DNA from: Melanocharis versteri
Lineage: Eukaryota; Chordata; Aves; Passeriformes; Melanocharitidae
NCBI GenBank assembly: GCA_013397845.1
Contig: VZTG01001081.1
Location: 371,737 to 435,736 of the forward strand
Direction: 5' to 3'
Length of the DNA: 64,000 bases
Part shown: positions 31,901 through 46,900 of the stretch, in pieces
Position numbering within the stretch: position 1 is the first letter of the stretch
How the letters are laid out: every line of letters begins with the position of its first letter
Made by a program: the position numbers and the translations under genes
Notes under the pieces: model-generated
Database searches by the model: none
Seen by the model: only the letters and a program-made list of their open reading frames with translations
Told to the model about the DNA's origin: nothing

Positions 31901-34900
31901 AGGGAACATCCCGGTCTTTCTCCTTTGCTCTCTCACGCTGACAAATGCTGAGATCTGACTGAAAACTTGTGAATTTGAAAGATTTGTTGATCTCTGACCT
32001 CAGTGTTTATTAAAATTCCTGTCCTTCAGGTTTTCCTTAGTGAGAGCTGACTTGAGTGGAGTGATAGCCTGGGAAGAGCTTGTTTGTTTTTGTCACACAA
32101 ACATTTATCGTATGAATTTTTGATGCTCTTAAGGAATGTTGCTGGTTCATGCTTTATTTATCTGCTCTTGGAACAACTGTTATCTTTTCTCTAACTCCTT
32201 CAAGGACAATATTCACTTGAAACCAGGATCTTCCTGAGCTTCCTGCAGAGTTTGATTTTATTTTTGTTTAATGACTGGTTGGCCTTTCCTCTCCATATTT
32301 TAGAGTCAGTCAGCTCAAAATTTTCTTTCTGGGAGAGGTCCTGGGTTGGCTTTGTCACTGTTGTGTAAAATACATAATTTTGCATCGTCTAAGGCACTGT
32401 TTGACTGAAGCAGTGCTCTGAGGACTGGGTGGGCTTTTGCTGGCTTGCTTTGAGTGTTGAAGGGAATTAGTGATTTATCCATTTTTTATTTCTGCTGGCT
32501 GAATGGGATCAGTTTACTTTGTGTAGGACTGGAGAGACAATAGTACATGTTCAGTATTTGTGCTTCTCAAAATTAATTGATCTTGGTAAAATTCTAAAGA
32601 TGATACGTTTGCATCGTCTTTTTCTGAGCAAAAAAGCATTTTTTAATGTTGACTTTGGGTGATGAATGAAAGGGTGTGATATTTCTATTTCTACAGAAGG
32701 CATATCTAAAAGATGTAGGAATTCTTTCTGCCAGAACTTTTTTTTTCATTCAGGGAATGTTTTTGGGTAAAAGTGCAAGTTAGTCTTGAGGTGATTGTGT
32801 AATAAAGGGAAGGTTTGAAGAACGTGACAATTTACTACCTTTGTGCTTGTGTTGGTTGATCACTCCCTGCTCCCCCTCCCTTTTATTCTTTGAGTTTATT
32901 CTGAGATTTAGTCTTTTTAAAGCGGTTTGATGGCACCCTGTGACAATAGGTGACAATAGGTGTTGAAATGATTTCTCAAATAAGTGCTATTTCTGTGCAT
33001 GAAAGCTCTTTTAAAATCAGCTGTTACTTGGGAGGGACCCGAATGAAATAACCCTTGATTTGCAGATAATTCATTTTTTCTTAGAACCACTGGACAAAAC
33101 CCAAAACCACATTGAAAAGGACAAATATGGTATTTTAAGTTTAAAAACAACAAGTTGCCTTTATTTATCTTACAAATATTCATGAAGTCCACAAACGCGT
33201 TTTTCTGGTTTCGTCTCCCCCAGAAGTCACTTTGCTGGTTGTTCGTGGATAAAATGCAGGATGTCACTTCCATGAAATGATAATAATTCTTCACTTAAAT
33301 GCAGGAAATACCAGATTAGTATATAAAAAAATAGGACCTGGAGTTGAGCAGAGCAATTTTAATTGTTACGATTAGGTCTGTGGAGAAGGCAATTAGCTAA
33401 TGCATGTTCAAAGAAGACATCTAATTGCATCAACATTATCTTAAGCTCTGGAGGGAAAGATCAGCAAATGGTTGTTTATTTTATGCCGTCTCTGAAATTT
33501 AGTGATATATTATTCCTAACATTTCTGTTTCTCATTTCAGTTCTGTAGAAAGTGTTCTGAAAACACTCGTGAAGAGTTGCAGACCGTAAGTGTTTGTTTC
33601 ATGATGTTTTTTGGTATCTTTAATATTAATTTAGGAAAGAGGGGGAAAGTGTTTGAAAGACCCCACTCTACCTGTCATTGCTTGGCTGCTGTTTAAAAGT
33701 TTGGAGTGGAGGTTAGAGACTTTTCTGGGCTTTTTCTTTTCTTTTTAACAGCCATGGTTGCAATAATTCTGTTGTATAAAAAAATGTATCTAATATGCAT
33801 TTTAAATACTGCATAGCATGCATATTTAGTGTGTTTTAAAAGAAATTAAATCACCAGCATTCCTGTAATGTTTCTATAAATGAGCCTTGTGCCTGAAGTG
33901 ATTTTTTTTTTTATATTGCATCAAAAATGAGTAATAGTTGTTTGATTTGGACTGGCCTTCCCAGTGAAATGGTTTTGCATCGTACAGATTCTTCTCTGGT
34001 TCAACAAGACAAGAACCTTTTTAATTGGTGGTCTTAAAATGATGCACCACGATGTCCTTGATTTACCTCTGTTTGGTGAAGGTTTTTGGAAGTGAGGGCT
34101 GCCTGCCTATTGCCCCTGGGCACACTCTAAAGAGAACATTTATGGCATATTAATAGCTAGTTTTCAATATTCTTTAAAAAGCCAAACTTTAAAGCCAAGT
34201 CTGTGTATATTCCATGGTTTCCTTGTTTTCAGGTATTTCCCAGAAGATGCCACTGCGGAAATGCTGGATGAGTGGCGGCCTTTGATGTGTCCCTTCGATG
34301 TGACCATGCAGAAGGCCATTACCTACTTCGAGCTCTTCCTGCCCACCACCCTTCCCCCTGAGCTTCACCACAAGGGTTTCAAGTAGGTGTCACTGAAGAG
34401 TGCTCTGTTCCAAATGCAAGGAATCATCTTTTACAGGATGATTTGAAGTCACTGGTGGCTTTCAGCAGCATTTTTGGCAGGAGTTCAAGACAGAAACACT
34501 GTCAACCTGCTTCTTTGGTAAAAGTAACCTGCAGGAATCTTAGTCCCTCTTCCCTACTGAGTAAAGCACGCAGCAAATCAAACTACCTTGAATTAAGTGG
34601 ATTTTGTAAAGGTGAATTTAAGTCAGGGACTGGTGTGGAGGGTTTGCGTCCTTGGCCTCAGGTGAGTTCAGAGAAGGAGCTAATGACACTTGTGACCACT
34701 GATCAAAAGGGACAAATTCCACAGTGCAAGGCAGAGGGAGATGAAATGTCATTTGTTTTTATCTGGTTTCCCTCTGTTGGGATGGCAAAGCTGAGGTAGA
34801 TAAGGAAACTCCTGGGAGACACTTGTGTGAAAGGGAGATCAAAAAAAGCATAAGAGGAGAAGAAAAGAAAAGAAAAAGAAAAAAAAAAAGCAAGGAGTGA

Positions 34901-37900
34901 AAGTCAGTATCAGATTTGGGAATATTCTATGGGAGGCAAATTGATAAAAGCATGTCCGTGTTGATCCCTGTTCTTGCTGAATGAATTGAGAAACAGGTGA
35001 ATTCGTGCAACCAGCTGGCAAAGTGAGGGATAAATATTCAGTGAGGGAGCTGCTTTTTCAGTGTTGAAATTATTTTGCTTCTGTTTTCTTTCAGGCTTTG
35101 GTTTGATGAGTTTATAGGCCTTTGGGTGTCGGTTCAAAATCTTCCCCAGTGGGAAGGGGTAAGTATTTGCTTTTTACCTATGCTGGAAGAAATCCTCATT
35201 TAAATATTCCTACAATGTGCTTGCAAGGAATTGAAACCAAACAGTGATATAATGGATTTTTTTCCCTTCTGCTTTAACTGGTACAAGAAAGCAGAGACAA
35301 TAATTTCATTATTGTTAGCAAGCAATTACTGTCTGAATAAATGAGACTGCAGTTGTGCTTGGTGAACGTTGTCTAATGGCCAGCCCAGGCAGCTTTTCAT
35401 TCCAGCCTTGGGAATGCTGGCATTTTCTGGACTGTCTGCTAATACTTAGAATTATGCAAAGTGCAGTTGTGATTTCTAGAAATTACACTTCTGTCCTGTC
35501 TTTTAATACATCTTGGATGGTCCCTAATTTTGAGTGGTGATGTTTTGCCTTCACTGCAACGAGCTGCTGTCGTCTTTGAGATACAATAAGGAACCTGTAC
35601 TCTCCTTGGCCAAGAATTCCCTTGGGCTGTATCTTTCAAGGCACATAGTCTGCCGTGTACCTGTGTGCCTCATGTGAGGAGATTCAAAGCTGGGAAATGC
35701 AAACCTCCCTCTGGAGGCAGCCCCAGCAGTAGCTCAGGTGCTGTTGGTGTCAGCTCAGCTGTGCCTTGGCTTTGCTGCAGTGAAACTTGGCCTATCCCCA
35801 GTTTTTTTCCCTGCTCAATATGAACATAAGCTCATTGGCCATCTGGCTCCTTTTACTAATCTCCTGCCTGGAAACACAAGGAGAACTTCTCCGTGTCTGA
35901 GGAGAAAGCTGATTTCCAAACCGCCGTGGTCACACATTCCATGGGTCTTCCTGCCTTCCATCACAAATCCAGGGAGGCAGCCTTGGGCCCAGCAGTTGGC
36001 AGTTGTCCAGATTCAAACACTTGTGATGCCAAAGCTGGTTTTGAGATTCTGTGTTCACTTTTGTGTTTTTCTGATGGCTTCCCCCCAAAAAAGTCATAAT
36101 TCTGTCTATTCCTTTTGACAGAATTGTGACAGCCTGCACTTGGATATCATGATTTAGTTTGTTAATGTCAAACTGTATAACAAATAATCATCAGCACTCT
36201 TTCACAAGTTATCTCTGATATTTTTTCCCTCTTTCCCTGTATTCTGACAGTTTACTTGCTTTGGGAAAAAAAGCTTTCACTTCTTGTTTGCTTTGCTGTT
36301 GTGTCCATTTCCTAAAGTCAGGTTCATTGCATCAGGCTGGGATGCAGATAATTAGACATATGAGTTCTGACTCTGCAATCCAGTTTAAGCTTCTGTATGC
36401 TGCGAGCTTTTCCTCAGCTTGCTTTGGCAGGAATTAGACTTGCTATTTGAAAGGGAGCTGTGGAATCAATTCCTTGTGTGCATAGTAAGGATTTTTTTCA
36501 GTGGGTATTTCCTCATACCAAGTGGAAAAGGCAGATCATTAAAGAAAATGTAACCACTGGGTCTTCAGGCTGTGTCTGATGTCCTGAATTGAACTCAGGG
36601 GTTTTCCAAAGCTGTCATGTCCTTCAGCCTGAGAGATGACCTGTTCCTCTGGGCTCTCTCTCTCAGAATTAGGCAGGATTATTTAAGGCCCTTCCTTTTG
36701 GCTTTGTCATTGCTTCAAAATACTGATAGAAGCATCGAGAGCCTGGCAGGTCTTTCCTGATTTGGAGAAGCTCCTGAAAGCAGAGTTGGTGGGTGATACG
36801 CTTTTCACCATCAGGATACAAGAGTGAGACTTCATCTCCTTTTTTTGGTTCAGTCCTGATAACTGTCTTTCCTGAGGACGTCTTCCAGTTCCCTTTTGGA
36901 CTCCTGGGGCTGTCTTCTGGTGATGGAGTGTCTAATTCTTCATGGACAGTCACAGACTGCCCTCCCAGCTGACAGCTGATGCCTGTGACCTTTACAGGCC
37001 ACTGATGTGTTTAAACCAAAGCACACAAATGTGACAGCCAGCAGGACACACTGAGTAGGATGGATCCTGCAGGAACTAATTGTCCTAAATAGCTAAATAT
37101 TGGGAAAAGCTAGATGGATGAGTTGGTGGAATTTTCTTCCATGTCTCTGTATAAATTCTATTTTAGGCCAGTGAAATACGTCTTGGTGGTTCTGATGAAG
37201 CGAAATCTCCCTTCCCTAGTGCTTTAGTGCCGTGGGTAGCTTTTATCTTGTGTATGTGAAGTAGCTGGAGGGCTTTGCATCTTTTATTCTCAATATATTC
37301 TAATGAATATTCCCTTTTTTCTGGTTATTTTCAGCATCTAGTCAATCTTTTTGCTCGCTTGGCCACTGACAACATTGGGTACATAGACTGGGATCCATAT
37401 GTACCAAAGGTAACAGTGCTCATTTCATGACATACCTTACTTATCTTGCTCGGTGGGTTTGGTTTTTTAAAACACATTTGGATTAGAAAATTAATTTATG
37501 CCAATGTTTGTTTTTCCTCCTGTCAGATTTTCACTAGGATTTTGAGGAGTTTAAATCTGCCAGTGGGAAGCAATCAGGTGGTTGTTCCAAGATTCTTAAC
37601 AAATGCGTACGATGTAGGACATGCAGTCATGTGGATCACAGCCATGATGGTGAGTAACTACTTCATAAAATGAAACAAAAATGAATGCAAAGCTTTAAAT
37701 GTATTTAAGATGAATATTTGTTCTGCTGAGCTCACTGCAGAAGTGTGGTTTTGGGCTTTTTTGCCCAAATTATATTGTCAAGTCCATCGTTCCACTGTCA
37801 GTGTGGAATGGGGATGGAAAGGTTTCTGTCACAGCTGCTGCCTGTGGCATTTGGGAAAGGAACAGGCACCTGTTTTAGTGTGAGCCTCGGCAGATGGGAT

Positions 37901-40900
37901 GGAGAGAACTTGCTCTTAGTGCTGAGCTGAGGGTGGGATGTGATTTGCTGCTTTGAGGTCTTGCTGTGGGGAGAACACACCTGTGCCTCATGCTGCTGTT
38001 GCCTGTTCATTTTATCTTGGTCTGTGTGATGAAATTCTGCGGTTTATTTGTTTCAGGGTGGACCAAGTAAGCTGGTGCAGAAGCACTTGTCTGGCTTGTT
38101 CAATAGCATTGCCTCTTTTTACCATCCCTCAAATAACGGGCGCTGGCTGGTGAGTTGAGTGGTTTGGGTGCCAAGACAAGAACTTTGGCTGGGATTTCAA
38201 CATGTCAGCCCTGTGTGCTCCAGATTGTCTGTTGATATGTGGTGCTTGGAGACTTGAATTATCAAGATCCACGATTGCAGTCATTCAAACCATACTTTTA
38301 TTCTCATGTCAGTGCAGACGTCCAAAACTAGGCATCTAATTCAGATATAGCCAGGAAAAAGGAGTCAGCACTTGAAATGAGGCTGACACACACCATCAGT
38401 TTTACCTGTGTGATGTAGCTGTTTTCTTACTGACCTGCTGTCTCCAAGTTATCAAAATACAGGATGGGCCTTGGAGCAGCCTGGGCTAGTGGAAGGTGTC
38501 CCTACCCGTGGAAGGTGTCCCTGCCCATGGCAGGGGGTTGGAACTGGATGAGCTTTGAGGTCCCTTCCTGGTTTTTTTTTTTAAACATATGAATCTATTA
38601 AACAAAGCAAAAAGGATTTTTAATGCATTGTCTAGTTTGAAACATAATTTTTTGGTGGTATAACTAGAGGAATCTTCTGTTAAAGAATGTAAGAATCTCC
38701 CTGTGATAGCTGGTGGAAAATAAAGATTCAAACAGCAAGGCTGGTCACAGCAGTGCCAAGGGAGCTGGCTTGTTCTTGAATAGGGTATTTGCTTACATAT
38801 GAAGGTGCAGAGAATGCTCCCAAAGATGTCATAATTATTGGTAAATAATCTTGATTCTTGACTATATAATTTTTATGTGATTTTCATGGCTTTTTTAAAT
38901 CATAAGGCACAGTGCTGCTAGCACAATGACTGATATTTTGGGAAATGAAGTTTAGTGATAAATCGTGAATGCTATATTTTAGAGCTCTTCCGAGCTTTCC
39001 TTTATTGTGGTTGTGTAATTCCAAGATCTTGCGTTAAAATTTTTGTTGTGCCCTGAGCAGCCAGGTTGTGCTGCTGCCGAGCCACTGACCAGCATTTCTG
39101 GTCTGTTGCCAGAACAAGCTGATGAAGCTGCTCCAGAGGTTGCCCAGTGGAGTTGTGAGGAGGCTGCACCGCGAGCGCTACAAGAAGGTGACCTGGTTAA
39201 CTCCTGTCCCTGAGAGCCACAAGCTCACGGACCAGGACGTGACAGATTTCGTGCAGTGCATCATCCAGCCTGTTCTCCTGGCAATGTTCAGCAAAACTGG
39301 AAGCCTGGAGGCTGCCCAAGCCCTGCAGAACCTCGCACTGATGCGTCCTGAATTAGTGATTCCACCTGTACTTGAGAAGTAAGTTTTGCGGGAACATTGC
39401 AACTTCCGTGTGCCCTTCCCAAGAAATAAATAGGAAAAGCAATTGTATTAAATAATAAATTAATTGCTTGCTGTGAATGAATGCCTGCAGTGAGAGGAGC
39501 TGCTGGTACGCCCTCCTGAGCAATCACCTCAGAACGGGAGCAAGGGAGAACTCGATTTTTTTATTTAATTAATTTGATTTGTTTTGTTGTTTGTTTGGTT
39601 TTTTTTTTTAAACGCCTGGCAAGTGGCATAATTCTGGGAGCTGTTGACAGCTCGTGTACTTTAGGGGAGGCAGTCCTCAGGTGGCTTGCATTTCTGGGAG
39701 CATTTTGTACCAGGTAGTGGGTGGATCACTTGAGAAAGCAGCTTTGCATCCTTTATTCACAAGCCAGCTGGTAAGTTCCAGATACGCGGGATGGTTACGT
39801 AGTAATAAGGATATATTTTATATTTCTGTTTGGTTCAGAGCATGTTACAGGTTATTTAAAATCACTGGCATTGCTGAATTTGTAATTGCCAGACTGTGTG
39901 CCCCTGTGAAATACTTGGTTTGTACTATTTCTGATGCCTTGATGCCTGAAATTCCTGAAGAAAAATATTGCTCCTTCCTGCTCCACTGAAAGCTTTCCTC
40001 CTAGCCCCCATCCATGTTCCCTATGCAGTCTTTTGTACTTTAACAAAACAGCAGAGGAATGAGTTTGATTGAAGGGCCCTTCCTATGTTCCACATCTCCC
40101 TGACTCAGCTGTTTGTAAAAACTTGGTAAATCTGCTCTTCTACGAAACAGCCCAAGCCCAGCAGTTCCAAGCAAGACAGCAATGCTGAGCAGGGCTGCCC
40201 TTTCTGTTTTGAGAGCAGACCCAACATCTGCTCTGTAGTTCAAACTATCCCTGGAATGTTTGCCTTGGCTGCAGTTCCAGATTATTTGGGTGAGCTGTGC
40301 TCTGGGTGACGTAGGGCACGGGTAGCACTGTGACTCCTGTCTGAACTGGAAGCTGTTGGTAACAACAGGAAATGTTGTTATGCAGTTTACTTTAAAAGTG
40401 CTAAATGTTTAAAAAAAAAAAAAAAGTCAAAAAATCCCAATAACTTCCCAGGTTTTGATAAAGAGGTCTGGACTTTAATGTAACATGAAGTGAGAGATCC
40501 CCTCTCTGTTTAGAGGCAGCCAAGGCATGTTTTCATGTTTGCCACAAGAACCTTAGAGCTGGCATTGCCTCTAGGTCCAAACAGGGAAATCATGGTAGCT
40601 TTGTATGCAGGCAGTTCTTAATTCCTGTGCTGCAGCTGCTCAGAAGGTCTTTAATCCTGAACTGGTGGTGGCTAGCACTGATCCAATGGAAGGAACATTG
40701 TAATAAAACAATGTTAAATCCATTGGAAAATTATGAGAAAACAATTTTGGAAGCATTAATTTTTTTTTGTCTTTAATGCAGAAAATACCATGTGCAGCCC
40801 TCTTCTATTTTCTTTGAAGGCTTTAGAAACATTACTGTTGCAAATCTGACTGCCTCCCATTTTACAGAACATATCCTGCACTTGAGACCCTGACAGAGCC

Positions 40901-43900
40901 TCATCAGCTCACAGCCACCCTGAGCTGTGTCATTGGAGTAGCTCGGAGCCTGGTGTCTGGGGGGAAGTGGTTTCCTGAGGGTCCCACACACATGCTACCT
41001 CTGCTGATGAGAGCCTTGCCTGGGGTGGACCCAAACGACTTCAGCAAATGCATGGTGAGTGTACAAATATTGCCTTTTTTCAGAAGATAACCAGCCAACT
41101 AACTAGTATTATATTTTATATAGAAATATTTTTGTATTTCTCTGAAAGCAAGTAACTCCCATGTCCAGAATTTATCAGCCATTTTTTTCTGCACAATTTT
41201 ATTCCTAAACATTTAATATTACAAGCCTCTTTGGATCATTTAACAGTGCAAAGTGGTTGTGATAAGCATTGTACTGACTTTTTGGGCTGTTCTGAAAAAC
41301 AAGATTATAAATAGGTGCTCCACAGCTCCTAGCAAATATTCCTAGTCTTTTAAGATCAAAAGGAAGCTCTTTATCACTAGGTGTTCATTATATTAAGTTA
41401 TAAAAGTCCATATTTTCAGAAATTCATATTAATTTACTTAAAACAATGTAAATATTGGGGTTTTGTAACTTTAAAGTTCGGCACAGAATAATGGCTATGT
41501 TACTTAGAAAATTGAGACTATTTTTACAGTGCTGCCTGTTAAGTTTTATATATGAAATCTGAAATAGCTGTTCAAGTTTTAGGGTGCGAGAATTGAGCTC
41601 TGGATTTGTTGGTTTTGGGGGGTTTTTTTAAGTATAATTTGCCTTAGGTCCCATACCTTAATATATATTTGAAAGGTTTTTCATTTGTAGATACAGTAAC
41701 ACTTACTAAAGAGCTGCTTGCACCTCTCAACAGATTACATTCCAGTTCATTGCAACATTTTCTACTCTGGTGCCTTTAGTAGATTGTTCATCTGTATTGC
41801 AAGAAAGAGATGATCTTTCAGAGGTAAGAGTGCTGGATTGGTATAAAAACAAAGCTGTAACTTAGTTTTCAATTTAATTTCTAGCAGTGTGTGCGAAGAT
41901 ACGAATCCTGTTTGTTTCTATCAGTGGAGCTGATACCAGTGTGCAAATAGGCTTTAGCAATGGTTCTTAGTCATAGCTTGTTTGAGAGAATGTTAAATTC
42001 AGGCAGTTTAATGTTTTTGTGTCAAAACTAAATTGCTTCGGGCCCTGTGTGGTGTCATTTGACTCGGAGTTTTCCATGCTTTGAGAAGGAGGTTGGACTG
42101 TGTAGTTGTTTTAAATAGTGCGTTAGATGGTTTTTTCCCTTCATTTTTCAGGGCTGTTTTCTTCCTAAATAAACCCCTGCTCCTCTTTAAAGTCCTGCTT
42201 CCCTTCCCTGATTGATATCCTATTGCTTTCCCTCCAGATACTTGTTAATCTCTTCCAGTTAAGAGATAGTAACAGCTTTAGGCAGTGAGTCTTATCTCCC
42301 TTATCACCACACCTGTTTGCTCCTGGGACACTTTGTAGCTCAGAGAGCTGCATGTTGCCCAAATTAAAAGGTGAATTTCATTGCTCCACAGCTGCAGCAC
42401 TCAAAAATGAAGAGGTGTTTGTACAGTGAATATTTAATGTCGATGTCTGCCAGGAGAGCAGGTCTGGCAGCACCCCTGGCACTCGCTGACCTCCTGCTGC
42501 AAAGGAGGATCAGTGGTGAGGCCAAAGGTTGTATCCATGGAGGCAGACCTGATTTCACCAGAGAGGTTATTTGGATACACATCCAGGCCAGGAAATTGGG
42601 ACAGGACAGTGTCAGGAATATGTAATAACTGTTTCATGGAGCACTTGACTCTGTAGGGTGGGAAGTGCACTGGAGGATGTTCTCACTTGGACATTGAAAG
42701 TAGTTAATATAGGAAATAAACTTTGTTTCCTTAATAAAAGCCAACCTTGTGTGTTTCCTTTGTGTTGGAAAACTGTAGGTGGAAAGAGAATTGTGCTCTG
42801 CATCTGCTGAATTTGAGGATTTTGTGCTGCAGTTCATGGACAGGTGAGTGAGCTAAGGTCGGGGGAAAGCTTAGCATGAAGAACTTCATAAAACTTGCCA
42901 GTTTCACTTACTAACCCTGCACTTACTGGGTTTATTTGTGTAGATGTTTTGGACTTATAGAGAGCAGCACATTAGAACAAACCAGAGAGGAGACTGAAAC
43001 AGAGAAAATGACTCATTTGGAGAGTCTGGTGGAACTGGGTCTTTCTTCTACTTTCAGTACAATCCTTACCCAGTGTTCAAAGGATATCTTTAAGGTATGT
43101 AGAACGTGGGCTTTTCATCTCTTTTAGGAAACTTAACTTTGGGTTGACAGCGACTGGTGCATTCAAATTCTTCCTTCCTTCATAGAAGTGAACTTCCCTA
43201 TTTAACCAAGGCTGAGGGGGCAGCTTGACTTCATGTCAGTTGGTTCATGATTTTATCTACATCCCTACAGAGCTCTTCTGCAAACTGATGATGAACACAA
43301 GAAGAAATCATTCCAGCAGTTTATTTTATCCCTGTATCAGTTTAGGTTGGGGATTTTCATGTCTTGATGATAATGCTGACCCACTCAAGCTTCTGGTTTT
43401 CTTTTCTCTCCCTCTCCCTGCCACTTCTTCAGCTGGGCAAAAGAGGCTATTCAAGGAGCTGTGTGGTTAATGGGATCAGAAAAATTACCTGGATTAAAAT
43501 AACTCCGAGGGCGAGGGTGGAGAATCCAGGTTATTACATGGGCAGCTTCTTTCCTTGTAGGTTGGGTTAGCACATTTCTATCTGTTTAAATAAATACGTA
43601 CTTGGAGATGCCAGTTTTTTGTACTTTTTGAACATTAGCACTTGGGTGTGATTTTTGTTTGGAATCTTTTGGTAAACACAAGTCTTTTAATTCTTGGTTG
43701 TCATTAAGTATTTAATTTGTATTTTTCTTGTTGGTCCGTTATTAAAGTATCCATGGGATCTACATTTTATATAGTTCATCTTGCCTTACAAGGCGTTGGA
43801 TGGAAATAATCTGCTTTAAAACTACTTAAATAGTTGCTACTTAATTCCCTATTTATTTGTTAATTAAGGGATGTCTTGGCTCTCCTTCACTGTGACACGT

Positions 43901-46900
43901 GAAATAAGTTTTCCTGTCATCAGCCTGTGACTTATTCCTGGAAAACATTTTCTGTGTAGTTTTTCAGAATCACCCTAAACTTATATTAGTCATCAAGAGT
44001 TATCCACCTCCTCTCTTCCCAAAGAGAACATTTCAGGCTTTCCACAGAGCTGCTTTCTCTGTCTCTCTATTCTGATTTTCTTTTTCATGTGAATTGTTGT
44101 GGGTTTCTGGTTTAAAAGAACACAGGGTTATATAGAGATATTGCCTTCTGTGTGATAGCAAACATTTTGGGCTACCTAATTTGCTTTTTTTAAAAAAATA
44201 AAACAACCTCCATCTTTTTGTCCTCATTTTTAGGTTGCCTTGGAGAAGGTTTTTAACTTTGCTGTTTCAAATATATTTGAGACAAGAGTTGCTGGTCGAA
44301 TGGTTGCCGATATGTGCCGAGCTGCAGTAAAAGTGAGAGAAAATCCTCTTAATTTCACTCCCTCTTTAGTTTAAAAAAGAAAAAAGCCAGTGCTGCTACT
44401 TTTTCCAGTGTAATATCTATATTTGCTCTTAATATTATATTTTCTAAAATTGGCTGGTTGCATATAGCAATATTTCAAGAGGTTAATTCATGCAGTATTT
44501 ATCTTGCATTTATGTTAAATTTAGGTTTTATTGACTGAGAATCATGAAGTCAGGCTGACTGTAGGTTGAATTGGAGTTGGGATGCAATCTAGTCTTAGAT
44601 GTTTATCGGTGTGTGTGCTGAGCTCCCTAAGATACTGTGTTTTAAAATGGACTTCTTGTGGTGCTGTTTGCAGTGCCGCCCTGAGGAGTCCTTGAAGCTG
44701 TTTGTACCACACTGTTGCAACGTCATAACTCACCTCACAGGCAGTAAGTTTCTAACATTTCCAGTGTTACTGGCTTGCTTTTGGGTTGATTTTTGTTAAA
44801 CATGAAAATAATATCTAAAACTTCTGGGTGTTCTCCATAAATTCATTTCAGTAATGGGCAAATCTGTCTAAAAAACCCAAAGTGACGATTGTGTAATTTC
44901 AAGGCCAAAATCTGTCAGGGTGCAAGACCACTATTCCTTAAAAATGTGGCAGTTTGAAATGTCTCCAGTCATTCCTCAATTTCAGGATGATATATTGGCT
45001 AAAGTGACTTCCAGCTGGACATAGATCCAGTGTGAGTTGGTGGGTTGGGAGTCAGATTTTGGGATGGAAGCATCGGGATTCTGATGGAGCATGTTTGGAA
45101 AATTTGGCTGCAGTGTGGTTACAGCAGTGCTTATCCGTTGTTCCTCTAGATGATGATGTATTACATGATGAAGAACTAGATAAGGAGCTGCTCTGGAATC
45201 TTCAGCTTTTATCAGAGGTATTCCCAAAAATGTTCTTCCCATGCATTTGTGTTACTGCATCCTGCTTAATGCCCCTGAAAGGATAAAAAAAGAAGCTTCT
45301 ATTAAAGCAAAGTAAATGTTGTATGAATGGCACTGCAGAGCTTCTGGTTTTTACCCAAGTGGGACATGAGTAGCTGTTTTCTGGAGAAGATAAACACAGC
45401 GTTGCATGTGGAATGAGATTAAAGCAATTATTAAGGGGGAGTGAAAGAAGAGGGATCACTGCAGGGAGAAACACAAGAAGCTTTTGGTAAATATAAATAT
45501 TTTTAAATTAATTTAAGGAAGTACAGGAGTATTGCTATGAAATATGAGATGGGGTCAAGCAGATGGTGTCACTGAAGCTTTTCCAGCAGCTGTGGAAGTG
45601 TCAGTTCATGTGCAAGTTCAGTGAGAGCTGGAGAATGGAGCCTGGCCCAGCTGGGCTGAGCAGTGTGACCCCGTCCAGCCCTGCAGGACCAAACTGATGT
45701 TTGCAATGTCTCTCTGTGCCCCCAGATCACTCGAGTGGATGGCAAGAAGCTGCTACTGTACAGGGAGCAGTTTGGGAAGATACTGCAGCGCACCCTACAC
45801 TTAACCTGTAAGCAGGGTTACATTCTGTCTTGTAACCTACTGCACCATCTTCTTCGTTCTGCTACACTTATCTACCCCACAGAGTACTGCAGTGTGCCAG
45901 GTGGCTTTGACAAGCCTCTTTCTGAATACTTTCCTATCAAGGCAAGGATTTTCATTTATTTAGGATTAGAGGATTTGACTTTTTTTCTGTTATTTTGAAA
46001 AAAGCAGTCGTACGCTCTATGGTTTTATTTGGAGATTTCTGGATGGTGGTAGCAGCAATGGAAAGTGATGCTTTGGGCTTTGAAATATAGAGGAAATGAC
46101 AATTTAAAGTATATTGATAGCAAAAAATGAATACTGACTGTTATTTGAGTAGCTTTATAGTTTTGAGTAGTTTTATATAGCTTATTAGTGATTTGTGATG
46201 CATGTGTTTTACCATGATACCATGATTACAATAAGTTAATATAGAGCAAGGAGATTTGGTGTTTTACAGGTCAGCAGAATAACAAATAATGATTCTACCC
46301 TGAGCGTGAGATAAAATGAAAGCAGAAGTGGCAATATTAAAAGTTACTGAAACTGTCAGAAGTCATGTGCTGCTCTGCTGTTAAGACTTTGTGGTCAATT
46401 CATCAATATTCCAGTTCAAAGGCAGCAATTTTCAGCTGGCGTGTTTCAATATACAACTGCACTTTGCTGAAAAGTGTTTTTTACATAATTCCCAATTGCA
46501 GATAATCCCTTGTTACTGAAAGCTAGTCCAGTTTTGTAACTGATGGGGACATCCATTTGGGCCACTTAATCATTTAAAAATGAACAAAAATATCCTAAAT
46601 GCCGAACACCAAAAACCCGCAACAAAACAAACAAATCAACAAACTCCCCCAAAAACAACAATCACACAGTTATTTTAAATTCCTCCTCTGAAACTGAAAA
46701 AATTCGTAATGACTTTGCTATTCTCTATGGGAGTATGAAAAGTCTGAGTTGTACTTAAGAATGTGTCTGAATTTATATCCAGTCAAAGAAATAATTAAGT
46801 TGTATTTCAGTTAGACTAGTGCAATCCTTTTCCTTTTAGTGCTTTCAGATATGTGTTATTTTCTAGATATGTGTAGACATATATAGGATTGGGATTTCAG

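Noticed and set aside
34443..34799. 118-codon plus-strand frame in PSME4 intron 5
   Set aside because: No recognisable protein character, no splice context, and a length within chance expectation.
35738..36118. 126-codon plus-strand frame in PSME4 intron 6
   Set aside because: Low-quality hydrophobic mix with no motif or splice signals; probably chance.
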